The notes below the pieces were generated by a model. That model was not told where the DNA came from. It worked only from the letters and a program-made list of their open reading frames with translations, and searched no databases. From NCBI GenBank assembly GCA_932294295.1, contig OW028585.1, positions 22,172,912 through 22,236,911 on the forward strand: a DNA stretch of 64,000 bases, given 5' to 3'. Below are positions 41,340 to 51,280 of this stretch, piece by piece; the stretch's first letter is position 1; each line of letters begins with the position of its first letter. The stretch is from Alitta virens. Its lineage: Eukaryota > Annelida > Polychaeta > Phyllodocida > Nereididae. Made by a program: the position numbers and the translations under genes.

Positions 41340-41510
41340 ACTACATATACTCCATTATAATATCACAATAGGTCATTGTTACGTAATAGGGGCCCCCCCT
41401 AAACTTATAATATCAGCCAGCTCTGGACTCCAGTGGGCCTTCCAAATAGCCCGGGGGCCCTATAATTAAAAAACGATTAAGACCCTTTGATCTTATGATA
41501 TCACCGCCAA
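41340..41510 (+). repeat. Left terminal inverted repeat
   Basis: 171 bp starting ACTACATATACTCC. It matches the reverse complement of 63682-63852 except one base (GGGG here, GGGA there, at about 41392). Weaker similarity continues inward to about 41565, around the shared TATAATTAAA and AGGTCATTA segments. Confidence 0.97.
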
Positions 41511-42774
41511 AGCCCTGTACCTGGGCTGTACACCCTCAGGGCACTATAATTAAAGGTCATTATCCAGTTAGCATTGACACTTGAAAGACTATAGGGGGGT
41601 GCTCTGCGTGGGAAAATATATATGCCAGGTTTTAGTCCTATTACATAATGAATGGTCAATTTGACATAAAACATTTTAATGTTCCTATTACATAATGAAT
41701 GCTCAATTCGACATATGACACATTGACAGGTCAATCAATGTTTGATATGTCTTGACATTGCATTAAGTAATTACATGTCATTGTGTTAATTAATTGAAAT
41801 GCATTCCATATGAAATGTAATGAATGACTGTTTAAACTTACCAGTCAATTTACTATGTGTCAACTTACAATAGGCCTACTCTGTAGTCCATGTGCCTAGC
41901 TCTTGCTGAGTTTGTTTACATTTCGGCCGACAACTTCCTGTTGACTTTGGAGCAATGTTTTGAACTTTTCAATGCTTTGTCATACCAGAAAAATTATTCT
42001 GAAGTCACTTTAGTATGTTATTCACTTATTCCAACTTAGTTTTCCATGTTAAAAGCCGTTTTTGAGTTGTAGTGAGTGTGTGAAGCATTGGGCAGCAGCT
42101 CCTGCTGAGTTGTGGAGTTTGTTTACATTTCGGCCGACAACTTCCTGTTGACTTTTGAGCGATGTTTTGAACTTTTCAAGGCTTTAACATACCAGAAAAA
42201 TGATTCTGAAGTCACTTTAGTATGTTATTCACGTATTCCAACTTAGTTTTCCCTGTTAAAACCCGTTTTTGAGTTGTAGTGAGGGCATGAAGCATGGGCT
42301 GTTCCAGACTAACCTAGTACTTCATACCACCACCAGGTGCCACATGGTAAAGGTGAAGGCCACTCCGAAAATGGTTCTTGTCCCGGTATGAAACCCATGT
42401 TAAAAATGTGAAATGAGTGATTCAGGTAACTGAAAGACACCGCATTAAATACCGGTGTCATACCTAATAAATATTTACCAATGCTTTATTGACAGCACAC
42501 AATGAATGTTCAATTTACATTGCTTTCACCCATTTCAACGAACTTCTAGTTAGTTTAATAACAGGCATTTTAAAAATATAGTCTCAGTCAAGAAGAGTTA
42601 ATGTTCTTTTTATAAAGACCTATTATCCTCACAGCAACAGTCGTATAACGGAAAATTCGTTCAAATCTCCCTCTGCCTCCTCTAACTTTAGGTAGTGAGC
42701 CATGAAAGAAAAATATTTTCAAATCAAGTACGCAAACCGCGATCAGTTTCAGTCATGATCACCAGGTCCCAAAA

Positions 42775-42825
<51 letters not shown>

Positions 42826-42853
42826 CCTTCTCAGTTCTCAGCCTGCATCCGAC
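41511..42853. other. Left subterminal non-coding region of the Polinton
   Basis: No gene seen. It contains the 207-bp direct duplication listed separately, and a (TA)n microsatellite at about 42777-42824 just upstream of the first gene. An open stretch running through that microsatellite is not credible as coding. Confidence 0.6.
41911..42297. repeat. Tandem duplication, period 207 bp
   Basis: Copies begin TTTGTTTACATTTCGGCCGA at 41911 and 42118. Each carries the CAACTTCCTGTTGACTTT, TGATTCTGAAGTCACTTTAG-like and GTTTTTGAGTTGTAGTGAG segments. Similarity is high over about 180 bp. Confidence 0.85.
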
Positions 42854-43258
42854 ATGGAAGGATCTACTTCTTTATTTACACTACATGACCTAGCAAACAA
42901 ATCAAACATGTTAATGCCTACTTCAACAACCGAAGGAGAAGAAGAAGAAATGGAAAATTTGGACTCACCAGACATGTTAACATTAAATGACAGCCAGTCC
43001 ATAGAGAATAGCTGTGATGAACCTCAGCAGTGGAAATTATTTGGTCAAGTTGTTCCAAAAAATGAAGTCATTTTTTTCTGTCAAGTCATTATTCTATACA
43101 TCGTTATAATCGCCTGTATAATTAACCTGTCACTTCATAATGGTGACAGTAATTTATATACGGCACTCTTGTCCTCAAGCCTCGGAATTTTACTCCCCTC
43201 TCCCCGTCTCTCCCATAGGAAGTTGGGTAGTCAGCTGGAACAGGGGTTACGTAATTAA
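42854..43258 (+). CDS. Small membrane protein of the Polinton, about 134 aa
   Basis: ATG 42854 (GACATGG) was chosen because the in-frame sequence upstream is a translated (TA)n microsatellite. The N-terminal 60 residues are acidic (EEEEMENLDS). A strongly hydrophobic segment follows, VIFFCQVIILYIVIIACIIN, then a second hydrophobic stretch, LYTALLSSSLGILLPSPRL. From memory, small proteins with this pattern (a membrane segment followed by LLSS-x-LG-x-LLP-x-P) recur in Polintons and related viruses. A virion membrane or host-interaction role would be inference only. It lies head to tail with the 360-aa gene, 115 bp upstream of it. A strong acceptor-like CCCCGTCTCTCCCATAG at about 43202-43218 could allow alternative splicing. 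Confidence 0.65.
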   Translation: MEGSTSLFTLHDLANKSNMLMPTSTTEGEEEEMENLDSPDMLTLNDSQSIENSCDEPQQWKLFGQVVPKNEVIFFCQVIILYIVIIACIINLSLHNGDSNLYTALLSSSLGILLPSPRLSHRKLGSQLEQGLRN

Positions 43259-43275
43259 CCCTCCTCCCTCTCAAC

Positions 43276-43283
43276 TATAAATA
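43276..43283 (+). promoter_or_regulatory. TATA box of the 360-aa gene
   Basis: TATAAATA 98 bp before ATG 43374. A start site 25-30 bp downstream would give a 5' UTR rich in ACT repeats (CTACTACTACTACT). Confidence 0.7.
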
Positions 43284-43373
43284 GTCTCATCCAGACAACG
43301 CAGACATATCTTACTACTACTACTACTGCGACCACTACTACTGTTCGGACTCTCTTCATAAATTTACTCAGCA

Positions 43374-44456
43374 ATGGCTACAAATACTGTCTACCCTGCC
43401 AAGTTGAATTTCAAGGTCAACTCTGGAACTTCTATCTTGGGTTACCTAACGCCTACGATGGAGGACAACTACATTACTGTCACACAGACCAACAGCAATG
43501 GAACTGAAAAATACCAGAAATTCGACCTGACAGCACTGAGGAATCTGCAGACCTACATGCCATGCATCTCGGAAAGAAACATGGCTTACGAGGAGTTTGG
43601 TGTCAAGCTAAGTCAACTTCAACATGTCAAGTTTAATAGAATGACTGTTAAAATGGGGAAGCCTCTATCGCCTTTCAAGGTCACAGAGATGCACCTACAC
43701 CCTGGAATAGTTTATGAGTATCCTCATCAGTACATATGGGTAGCAGTTTTTATTCGTACTGTCAATCCCACCGATAATGTAGCTCCAAATCAGCGACTAT
43801 ATTTGGACCAGAGTCTACACCTCGACTACAGAGATTTTGCTACATTCATCAGTCGTATAGACGACATTCTTGAAGCCCTCTCAATAAGTGCCCCCCTGAC
43901 CTCTGAGTGGCCGTATGTACATGCCTATATATGGCATGAACAAATAACAAACAGAAACTCTCCATTGATGTACCTCAACATTGAAGCCGCTTTCGAAGCC
44001 CATGAAGATCACCAGGCTCTTAAGTCAGCACTCAACGGCTCTCGAGATTCAGATGTACCCTGGGATGTTGCACGTTGTAAGATCGACCGACCCGTTATGT
44101 TATCATTATGTCGCTATTTGCTCGAGAGGGCTAGTCTATCAAGATTACGCTCACTGCAAAACCCTAGCAACCCTCCTTTCACAGACAAGAGTATCACCCA
44201 GATATTCCATGGACTTTATGACGACGGATTTGATCAAATTCTAAAATCAGTACTTCAGGAGTTAAAGTACAAACCAGAGGAGACAGTAAAACAGATTACT
44301 GAACTGATTATGGGTGAGAGAAATCAGTGCTCAGTTTATTATAGACTATTTACTAATCCTCAAGTGCCTACATGTATGACACTTGACCAGTTCACAGAAG
44401 ACATGCTCCTCAATTCTGTGTTTATAAATTGCGTTGAACATCGCATTGCTTATTGA
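43374..44456 (+). CDS. 360-aa Polinton protein, possible tandem PC4-like fold
   Basis: Single open frame with good start context (GCAATGG), a TATA box upstream and several AATAAA signals directly after the stop (44461-44482). No family recognised outright. Residues about 32-64 and 118-169 each read as a short beta-strand pair, then a helix with aromatic/Leu spacing (YQKFDLTALRNLQTYM; LHLDYRDFATFISRIDDIL). This is the layout of PC4/p15 ssDNA-binding domains. The C-terminal half is helical (FDQILKSVLQELKYKPEETV). The protein at the other end of the element (62085-63128) shows the same architecture, including a matching C-terminal segment (VVKQALIQLKYR). Likely paralogues; a DNA-binding role in replication or transcription is inference. 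Confidence 0.75.
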   Translation: MATNTVYPAKLNFKVNSGTSILGYLTPTMEDNYITVTQTNSNGTEKYQKFDLTALRNLQTYMPCISERNMAYEEFGVKLSQLQHVKFNRMTVKMGKPLSPFKVTEMHLHPGIVYEYPHQYIWVAVFIRTVNPTDNVAPNQRLYLDQSLHLDYRDFATFISRIDDILEALSISAPLTSEWPYVHAYIWHEQITNRNSPLMYLNIEAAFEAHEDHQALKSALNGSRDSDVPWDVARCKIDRPVMLSLCRYLLERASLSRLRSLQNPSNPPFTDKSITQIFHGLYDDGFDQILKSVLQELKYKPEETVKQITELIMGERNQCSVYYRLFTNPQVPTCMTLDQFTEDMLLNSVFINCVEHRIAY

Positions 44457-45712
44457 CAAAAAATAAATAAATAAATAAAATCCACTTCATATGTATAATG
44501 GGACGTAAATAAAAGAAATTATTGTAAACTGCTCTTCTTTTTATTTCTTATTTATTTTTACTTATTTTTTCTTACCTTTAAATTAGAGTGAAATTGCTCA
44601 GTTAAAGGACAGTACAGTACAGTACCCTTCTTTACTAGAAATCCTTTCCAGTTAAACAATGAGGGATTGTTGTATTTGTTAATTATCATGTCCTTGAACT
44701 CCATGTCTATTGTACCCGTTACAAAGGCATTGTATGAATGGAGTCATTTCAAGTACTCAGTCGACCCCTATACATATATCACCTATAGCAGAATACCTCA
44801 CTCAGTATAATTGTCAACTGGGAAAGACTGGTCTAGTTATTATAAGTCATTATTCACTTAAACTCTCAATGACTTGAGATTAAAGCTTACCATACCTTGT
44901 TCAGCTGTACTTGCAAAGAAGTTGTCACAGGGTGAGACTAAAGCCCTAAGGTCATTTAACACAATAAGACAAACCCTGCACTGTTGGTGAAATTTCCATT
45001 GTATTCTTTTTATTCCTAGCTATTCAAGTAATCAGTTCAAACAATGTATACAGTAAACATCGAATATAAAAGTGATACATGTACTTCAATAATTTTTTTT
45101 TTTTTACATTTAATAGCAAATTTCTATACTGCTGTAGCACAGTAGCAAACAGGACTTTAAATAATGCACTGATCAAAAGTAAACAAATGAAATAAAAAAT
45201 CTAGTATCAAAGAAAACTAAACAATAAATACAGTTCAGAGCAAACATTTTAGTACATCTTTAAAAAAACCCGAGTCTAGCACATCTTTAAAAACCTGAGT
45301 AACATGAGCCCATGTCAAAAGTAACATGGTCACATGAGTAAAACACCCGTCAAAAATAATACTGAGCATACTACTACTACTACTAATGGCATACTAACTA
45401 ATTAGTGGTAAATCTAAAAATAATACTAAGATAACAGCAGTCTGCATAAAAATGTATACAAAAAGCCATGAAAACCGGACGATAAAGGGCATATTTGAGT
45501 AGTTAAAAGAACTCTCATGATACAAAAAAATGAAATAAAAAAAATAACATTCTACACATTAAAAGCTGTACATGACTATGAGTATGGCGTAAAGATAAAT
45601 GAAAAACAAGTTAAATACAATAAACATTCGAACATCGGTAAAACTGTTAAAAGTACAATAATAATGATGATGATAGTTAATATGCTATAGCATAGCACTT
45701 CCTGGATGACAG
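44457..45712. other. Non-coding interval between convergent genes
   Basis: 1.26 kb, AT-rich, no credible ORF on either strand. It contains clustered AATAAA signals for the left gene and a short ACAGT iteration at about 44610-44625. It separates convergent transcription units (43374 rightward, 46899 leftward). Confidence 0.6.
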
Positions 45713-46081
45713 CTAATACCTAGGCCTAAGTCTATCAATACCAGGTATGATATTGTTGAGGTCAAGACCTCTCATGAGTCCAGGTACGTGAACTGCAGGG
45801 ATAAGGTCACGGCGAGGTACACGGGGTACACCGGGTACACGGATTACACGTGGTGCAGCAGGGCCATGGGGGATAGGGGGGACACGGTCGATAGCTACTG
45901 GGCCAGGTCGGGGAGCGTCTCGAGCGGCAAGAGCTAGTTGGGCCAGATATAGACCTACTCTGCGAGGCGAAGCGTTATCCTGTATTTCCTCGAGTCTCTC
46001 CTGCATCTTCCCCAAAAAATTATCTAATACAGTGAGCAAGTAAACTACTTGAATCATGCACTCTCGTATATCTCCGTACTT
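45713..46081 (-). CDS. Type I membrane glycoprotein-like protein, exon 2 (cytoplasmic tail)
   Basis: Acceptor GATTTTGTAG|AAGTAC after a T-rich tract; the 89-nt intron is 46082-46170, phase 0 on both sides. It adds 122 residues: KYGDIREC, then a helical/coiled-coil stretch (VVYLLTVLDNFLGKMQERLE), then a proline/arginine/valine-rich tail (RVPGVPRVPRRDL). The total would be 365 aa. If unspliced, a separate 114-aa protein could start at 46057, but that start lies inside a longer open frame that begins exactly at the splice acceptor. I favour splicing. Confidence 0.65.
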   Translation of the reverse strand, partial: KYGDIRECMIQVVYLLTVLDNFLGKMQERLEEIQDNASPRRVGLYLAQLALAARDAPRPGPVAIDRVPPIPHGPAAPRVIRVPGVPRVPRRDLIPAVHVPGLMRGLDLNNIIPGIDRLRPRY

Positions 46082-46170
46082 CTACAAAATCAAAAAAAAA
46101 TCAAATATCAAAATCAGAAAAAATAATTATTTTTTTAAATCAGCCTCATTTCATTGTCCAGATCTCTTAC

Positions 46171-46899
46171 CCCCCTCCAGTTGCAGTCATGACACTTGGA
46201 ACACAAATGGACAGGTATGAGGCATATGGCAAGTAACGCTTTACAGCAATAAATGGCAAACACAGCATTATCATCCGATCTAGTTCTTAAATTTAAACGT
46301 TCATGAAGATTAACCAGACTCACTAGTATGCAAAGTATGAGTACAGTGAATCCCAAGCCGCCTGTAACAAGTCCCGTTATTGCCCAAGGTGACAGTCTAG
46401 CTGTTACGACTTCATCCTTTTCGGCCGTGATGGTGGTTCCTAGGGTGTCAGCTCCGCTTGCAGACGTCTTCGCGTTAGCATCTGACGTGAGCTCAGTTTC
46501 CACTGAATCTGTCCTTCTTGCGGTTTCCATTGAAGCGAAGTCGGTGGTCACTAGTTCTTCAGTCATCATTGTCTCATGACCTTGAGACAAACAGCGTACC
46601 CAGGGAAAATCGCGCTCGACATCAATGCATTGTTGATAGGTCATTCCGAGTAAGGTCACACTCGAGAAGCCATAAGTTACATCCATCGATGATAGATCGA
46701 AGTCCATTGTAGCTTGAACTGTCAGAGATCTGCCTGATCTCACCCTGAGAGGGAAACTGGGGGCCGATGAAATCAACTGACATGTTACCCCTCCTTCGTA
46801 AGTGCACATGCACTGTCCGTCATCCCCGCAAATCCATGCATTTGTAGACATAATCAGGAGTAATGGACATAGTAAATACATGACGTCCATTTTTCTCAC
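46171..46899 (-). CDS. Type I membrane glycoprotein-like protein, exon 1
   Basis: Starts at 46899 (or in-frame Met at 46890), 40-50 bp below a TATA box. Residues 1-21 are a signal peptide (MDVMYLLCPLLLIMSTNA). The ectodomain has six cysteines, in a cluster C-x5-C-x-C-x7-C (C24-C40) plus C91 and C103. A Ser/Thr-rich stalk spans about 110-165. A membrane segment spans about 171-198 (PWAITGLVTGGLGFTVLILC), and a second hydrophobic Cys-rich segment about 211-233. Reading straight on gives a stop at 46135 and 254 aa. A donor GGGG|GTAAGA at 46170 joins in phase to the exon at 46081. This is surface-spike-like architecture, but I recognise no fusion-protein family. Confidence 0.75.
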
Positions 46900-46937
46900 T
46901 TTACTCTGGTAACTTTCCTCTTTTGTCTTAAATCTCA

Positions 46938-46946
46938 GTTTATACA
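46938..46946 (-). promoter_or_regulatory. TATA box of the membrane glycoprotein gene
   Basis: TGTATAAAC on the minus strand, about 40 bp upstream of the ATG at 46899. Confidence 0.6.
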
Positions 46947-47793
46947 GCCTTCCTTTTCAAAATCTCGAATCAAACTGACCATTTACTGTCCCTTCAATTA
47001 CATCTACGTCACACGTGACCTCTATTAGATAACATCTTGCTGACCGTTCAATTGTATCTGCGTCACAATTGACCTATATTACATAACAAAACAGGGTGTT
47101 TAGCACGTTGTTGCATAATAGTTTTGGATCGGTAGTTGACTTAGCAAGCCCCCCTGCAGTGATTCCTCTATTATATTGTACACTAGAGTTTTTTACTCTG
47201 TTACTTGTAGTTTTCTATTAAGACCACCCACCATTAAGATAGCATCCTGTTGACCTATAGAGTGAACATTGACAGTTCCAGGGGTGAAAGATCGTAAAAT
47301 AATTGACCCGCTTCTCTAATAGTATTACAACCGCGCACAAATGGTGTGAAATTGTCTTCAAAGATAACCAAATATTTCATTTTAATCAAATGCTTCAATC
47401 ATTTAAAAATAAAGTCTTTATATATAAAGTCTTTATATATCTATAAATATATAAATAAGGATATCCCATTCAATGTTTTCGATGAAAACAGCTTTAAGAA
47501 AATTTGACATAAAGCAAAGGTTGGACTAAAGAAGGTATTTTTATTTATAAATTTTTATTTTTTGTTTGATCTCACTATTTTGGTCATACGTGAAACAGAT
47601 CTTTAGACCAACTGCTCCGGTCCAAAGCAATTAAAACCAACAGTGAATCTTTGTTTCCTAGGGTGCAATCTAGGAAAGTTCAGGTAGGCGTGTCAGAGAT
47701 CGAGTACAGTACTGTATTGTGGACATCAATCGATAGGTATGGGTGGGTTTTAAGCCTGACTAGGTATGAACAATGGGTTATCTGTTAAATTTC

Positions 47794-47888
47794 GTATAAA
47801 AGCTAGGCATGATCGTGGTGATCTTCATCCAGCTTTCATCTCATCCTAGACAGTCAGCAGAAGTACTCAGCTATCCACTCCTAACAAG
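47794..47888 (+). promoter_or_regulatory. TATA box plus putative non-coding leader exon (rightward)
   Basis: GTATAAAAG at 47794-47802, then about 60 bp lacking any ATG, then a strong donor CTAACAAG|GTGAGT at 47888/47889. No plus-strand gene follows for 7.7 kb. The first plus-strand coding exon downstream (PolB, 55591) is preceded immediately by a strong acceptor, TCTTCTTTTCAG|A. The two could be joined, giving PolB an untranslated first exon. Confidence 0.5.
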
Positions 47889-48139
47889 GTGAGTCATATT
47901 TATTTTATCTTATCTGTAGTACATTATTCGTACATAACTTTGATCAGAGAAAGAACACCATCTCCTTCATATTTATAGATTTTCTTGTAATTTCCGATAA
48001 TTATTAGGGTACTAAAAGCTATTGTTTATGTACTAGATAAAATAATATTGATATCCGGCTCTACCTAATTCATTTGGAATAGAAATGAGCGCTTCTATAT
48101 ATCTGAAAGTTAGAAATCACGTATTGATCTACTTTTGAG

Positions 48140-48215
48140 TAACTGAAGCAACTGAAGCAACTGAAGCAACTGAAGTAGCTGAAGTAGCTGAAGTAGCTGA
48201 AGTAGCTGAAGTAGT
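48140..48215. repeat. 9-bp minisatellite
   Basis: Tandem ACTGAAGCA units changing to GCTGAAGTA units, about 8-9 copies. Confidence 0.85.
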
Positions 48216-49252
48216 AACTTTAACCGAATGGGTAAATATATTACTCCCTTTTTTTAATTTAAATAGTAAAATACCTTCTCTATAGAGCCTACTTAACTAG
48301 TCATAGAGGATTCCAACGAAATTGTGACTTTCTAAATAATATAAGTGTTTAGATTATATCCTTTAGTCTCATGCCTTATTGATCATTTTAGGTGTAGTAA
48401 TTTAGTTTACATCAGTATTCATAATAGAGAAAATTCGTTAAAAAGCCCTGAAAGTTTTGAATCCTTAAAAGGAGCGTCGGTAGTCACGTCGCAACTAATT
48501 TAACTTTCTACTACTTTTTTCTCAGTCCCTTTTTTAGACCTCTCCTTAAAATACAATGTCTTATCACCGGAGTAATGATAAATTGATACCCCCTACTTAT
48601 TATTTTCAAACTAATTATTAGTCTAAAGAGAAATTCACGGTAAATACCGGTGTATCTGCAATGGGCTAGAGATCCTTATTCAAGAGACAAATTTATGTAT
48701 TAACGACAGAGGGCGCTATATACCATCTGAGTTAAACATCTACTAGCTCCACCAGGTGTTAATAATGACTTTCCTTCTTAAACTCTCGCTTTACTTGATA
48801 ATATATTTACATCGGCAGGCATTAAAAATAGTAATCATTTCCAAAGACAGTCAAGCACTAGGTCACGCATTCATAAAAAATAAATGAATAAGTCAAAACA
48901 TAATTTTTTCAAATATATATTTTTATTCCACTAAACTACATTATATTTTCGCATATACAAATGAGTAATAGACTACATATGCTATGTTACTTAAGATAAA
49001 TAATGACACTACGGCAGATACAATGTAATTTTTTTTTAATTTATTATGATTAATTTTTTATTTATTATTAATTTTTTGAAAGCATACATTATACTGTATA
49101 GCAATTAAACAGTCATGATAAAATACACTATATTCCGAAATATAATCATTAGCAGTAGCTTTTATTTTTAACTTAATTGTCAAATAAAAAATAACATCCG
49201 CTGTAATTCTACTGCTAACTAAATTTTAACATTCGGAACTAGTACTGTAAAG

Positions 49253-49744
49253 TCAGTCGAATAGTGTCAAGCAGTGGCTTTCTATATCCACTGTGTTCTT
49301 CAAAATGTCAAGTACTTCAACCGTTTCAATTCCTCTGGCTCTGTAGTACGCATAGGCTAAACAGTAGTAACCGCAGAGCGATGATGCCAGAACCCGACCG
49401 TTAACATTAATGTATCCATGATGGTTAATAAATGTCATTATGTCACCATTCCAGGTCCCATCTTGTCCTAAAGAGTCGAACAACTCAACAGCTTCACCAT
49501 GAATAATAACAATGAGCAGCCAATGTCCCTTTCTCGGGACTCCGAGACCCCCGAGACCCCCGAGAGCTCCGAGAGCCCCGAGAGGTGAGTCACATTTCTT
49601 TCTTGCCATAGTGTTTACAATGTAACATCTCTTCCTGTAGTCCGGTTGAACATAAGGCAACGCCTCTGATGGTATTACAGCCATGACGTACGAACTCGTC
49701 TTCTGGTCCTTCCACAGCAATTCGTAGATCTCGGAAGCGTTCAT
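49253..49744 (-). CDS. Adenain-like cysteine protease (PRO), with atypical Arg at the Gln position
   Basis: 163 aa. Catalytic His is in RKGHWLLIVI (H74), the acidic partner in ELFDSLG (D90), and the nucleophile in SSLCGYYCLAY (C124), the order of adenovirus/Polinton maturation proteases. They cleave capsid precursors. In this family a Gln lies seven residues before the Cys; here that residue is Arg117 (codon CGG). A low-complexity insert (LGALGALGGLGGLG) sits directly before the catalytic His. The ATG overlaps the major capsid stop (ATGA), so it is probably co-expressed. Last gene of the leftward block. Confidence 0.9.
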   Translation of the reverse strand: MNASEIYELLWKDQKTSSYVMAVIPSEALPYVQPDYRKRCYIVNTMARKKCDSPLGALGALGGLGGLGVPRKGHWLLIVIIHGEAVELFDSLGQDGTWNGDIMTFINHHGYINVNGRVLASSLCGYYCLAYAYYRARGIETVEVLDILKNTVDIESHCLTLFD

Positions 49745-51279
49745 GCTAAGTAAATATTTCTCGCATAATCCACTTCGTATAATGAAGGGTAACTGACTCT
49801 AGCTAGCATCACCACTGATTCCGGTAGAGGTTTGGCAAATCGCAGCTCTATTCTGGCATTTCCATCCCTGTTGGCAGGGTAGTATTTGTCATAATTTTGA
49901 GGAGCAAGATCAACCACGAAGAGACTGTAGCCTTCAGGGTATTCCGAGAGCGTAATTCTCCTCTTGTCAGATGTACCGGTCTTTCCTCTGTAAAGGTCTC
50001 CGTAGCACTGTTGATAGTTGCCAGAGTTAAAGTCAAAAGAAAGTGGTCCCCGGGGTGTGGGATTTCCGCTCAGGCTTACATTGATATAGTTGATGTGGTA
50101 ATGTTTGAAATTGAAGGGGTTGCTTGTAATATCACCAGTCAACGCATCTCCAGCCACAAAGGCTAGAACCATCTTTTGAGGGATTTTACCATTGAAGGCA
50201 TCTTCGACATAAAAGGAAGATGTTCCCTTGGCTAGGGAAAATTTACGTAACTCCTCTTTTATATAGAAATATCTCGCTCTGGAGAGTTCCTTCTCCATGA
50301 CCTCTTGATGTCCAACAAGTATGGGATTGCTAGGCATGACTTGTTTCACGATAAGGGATATATCTTGAATTTCGAGAATATAATCCTTGGTTGAAACATT
50401 CGCTGTCATGAGACGGAAATTGTGACTAGTGGGAGTCAGACAAATGTCTATCGTAATCCCATTAATCAGACATTTCTTCACTTTAAAAACATCTAAGTCT
50501 AGTTTAGCCATCAATTCCACAGTCCGACTACCCTCCATCCTTTTAGATCTTTCGACGAAACCTTTGTTTGAAGCAAATCTCATTGTAGCCTCGTTCATAC
50601 TACCAGCTGTATCTTTGACAAACATGCTGCATTCTAGGTCCGAATCATTTCCGCCATTGTCATCCAAGAGGGTGTTTATCATTGATCTGTAGGCGTAACC
50701 CGTCTGACCTCCTAGTACCACAACATCGTTTAGCCTTACTTCTACGGAATCCCACAGGGAGTGGGCTAGATTGTTGACAGGGCCAACACTCCAGGGACCT
50801 TCGTCAGAGTTTTGTTTGGAGGTACTACCGCTAGTACTAGAACTGGTAGCCGAGCCTCTAGCGGACCCACCAGTCGAACTACCAGCGGCGGAGCTACCAC
50901 TCGTGTCACCCGTGTCACCAGTGCCAGCCGTACCACCCGTACCACCTGTACTGTCATCAGAACTGTTACCACTACCGGTACTCCTTTTAGTAGTGGAGCC
51001 TACCGACAAACTTTCCGGTTGCTTAGGGAGAGTTGTTCCATCCGCTCTGGTTATCCTCACTAGTGTCCTAACATAGACATCTCTTAGATCCACATAGCTA
51101 GGGCCAGCCCCTGGTAGTCTGAATTTGACATTGCCCTCCGAAGAAAATTGATTTACCGGCTTGTGAGTGATGTACTTGATTTCCGTTACCCCCGAATTCG
51201 TGACAGGTATTTTAAAAAGGTCAAGGCTGTTGTCATACCCCAAATCTGAGGAAGCCAAAACCTTTTCATTCGTAGCCAT
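49741..51279 (-). CDS. Major capsid protein, double jelly-roll
   Basis: 512 aa. Landmarks of Polinton major capsid proteins: an N-terminal SSDLGYDNSLDLFKIPVT segment, SLWDSVEVRLNDVVV...YAYRSMINTLL, a long beta-rich body, and a C-terminal ARIELRFAKPLPESVVMLAR...YEVDYARN ending. It would form trimeric hexon-like capsomers. Residues about 90-160 are a Ser/Thr/Gly-rich low-complexity stretch, probably an expanded surface loop. The ATG follows the upstream gene's stop by one base (TAATATG). Family recognised from pattern, not alignment. Confidence 0.9.
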   Translation of the reverse strand: MATNEKVLASSDLGYDNSLDLFKIPVTNSGVTEIKYITHKPVNQFSSEGNVKFRLPGAGPSYVDLRDVYVRTLVRITRADGTTLPKQPESLSVGSTTKRSTGSGNSSDDSTGGTGGTAGTGDTGDTSGSSAAGSSTGGSARGSATSSSTSGSTSKQNSDEGPWSVGPVNNLAHSLWDSVEVRLNDVVVLGGQTGYAYRSMINTLLDDNGGNDSDLECSMFVKDTAGSMNEATMRFASNKGFVERSKRMEGSRTVELMAKLDLDVFKVKKCLINGITIDICLTPTSHNFRLMTANVSTKDYILEIQDISLIVKQVMPSNPILVGHQEVMEKELSRARYFYIKEELRKFSLAKGTSSFYVEDAFNGKIPQKMVLAFVAGDALTGDITSNPFNFKHYHINYINVSLSGNPTPRGPLSFDFNSGNYQQCYGDLYRGKTGTSDKRRITLSEYPEGYSLFVVDLAPQNYDKYYPANRDGNARIELRFAKPLPESVVMLARVSYPSLYEVDYARNIYLA

Positions 51280-51280
51280 A

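Larger units (their letters stand above)
46900..49252. other. Central non-coding region of the Polinton
   Basis: 2.35 kb without credible coding sequence. It separates the leftward glycoprotein gene from the leftward capsid block. It contains the putative leader exon (47794-47888), a 9-bp tandem repeat (48140-48215), AT-rich duplicated TCTTTATATATA-type sequence at about 47409-47455, and many TTTATT (minus-strand AATAAA) near 48910 and 49030-49075 that can end the capsid block transcript. Confidence 0.6.

Noticed and set aside
42695..42853. Upstream extension of the small membrane protein through IYIYIYIY
   Set aside because: This is the translation of a (TA)n microsatellite; the ATG at 42854 has better context.
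46135..46170. Using the unspliced stop as the only end of the membrane protein
   Set aside because: A GTAAGA donor and a T-rich TAG acceptor 89 nt apart join two open frames in phase. The 254-aa form is kept only as a possible intron-retained product.
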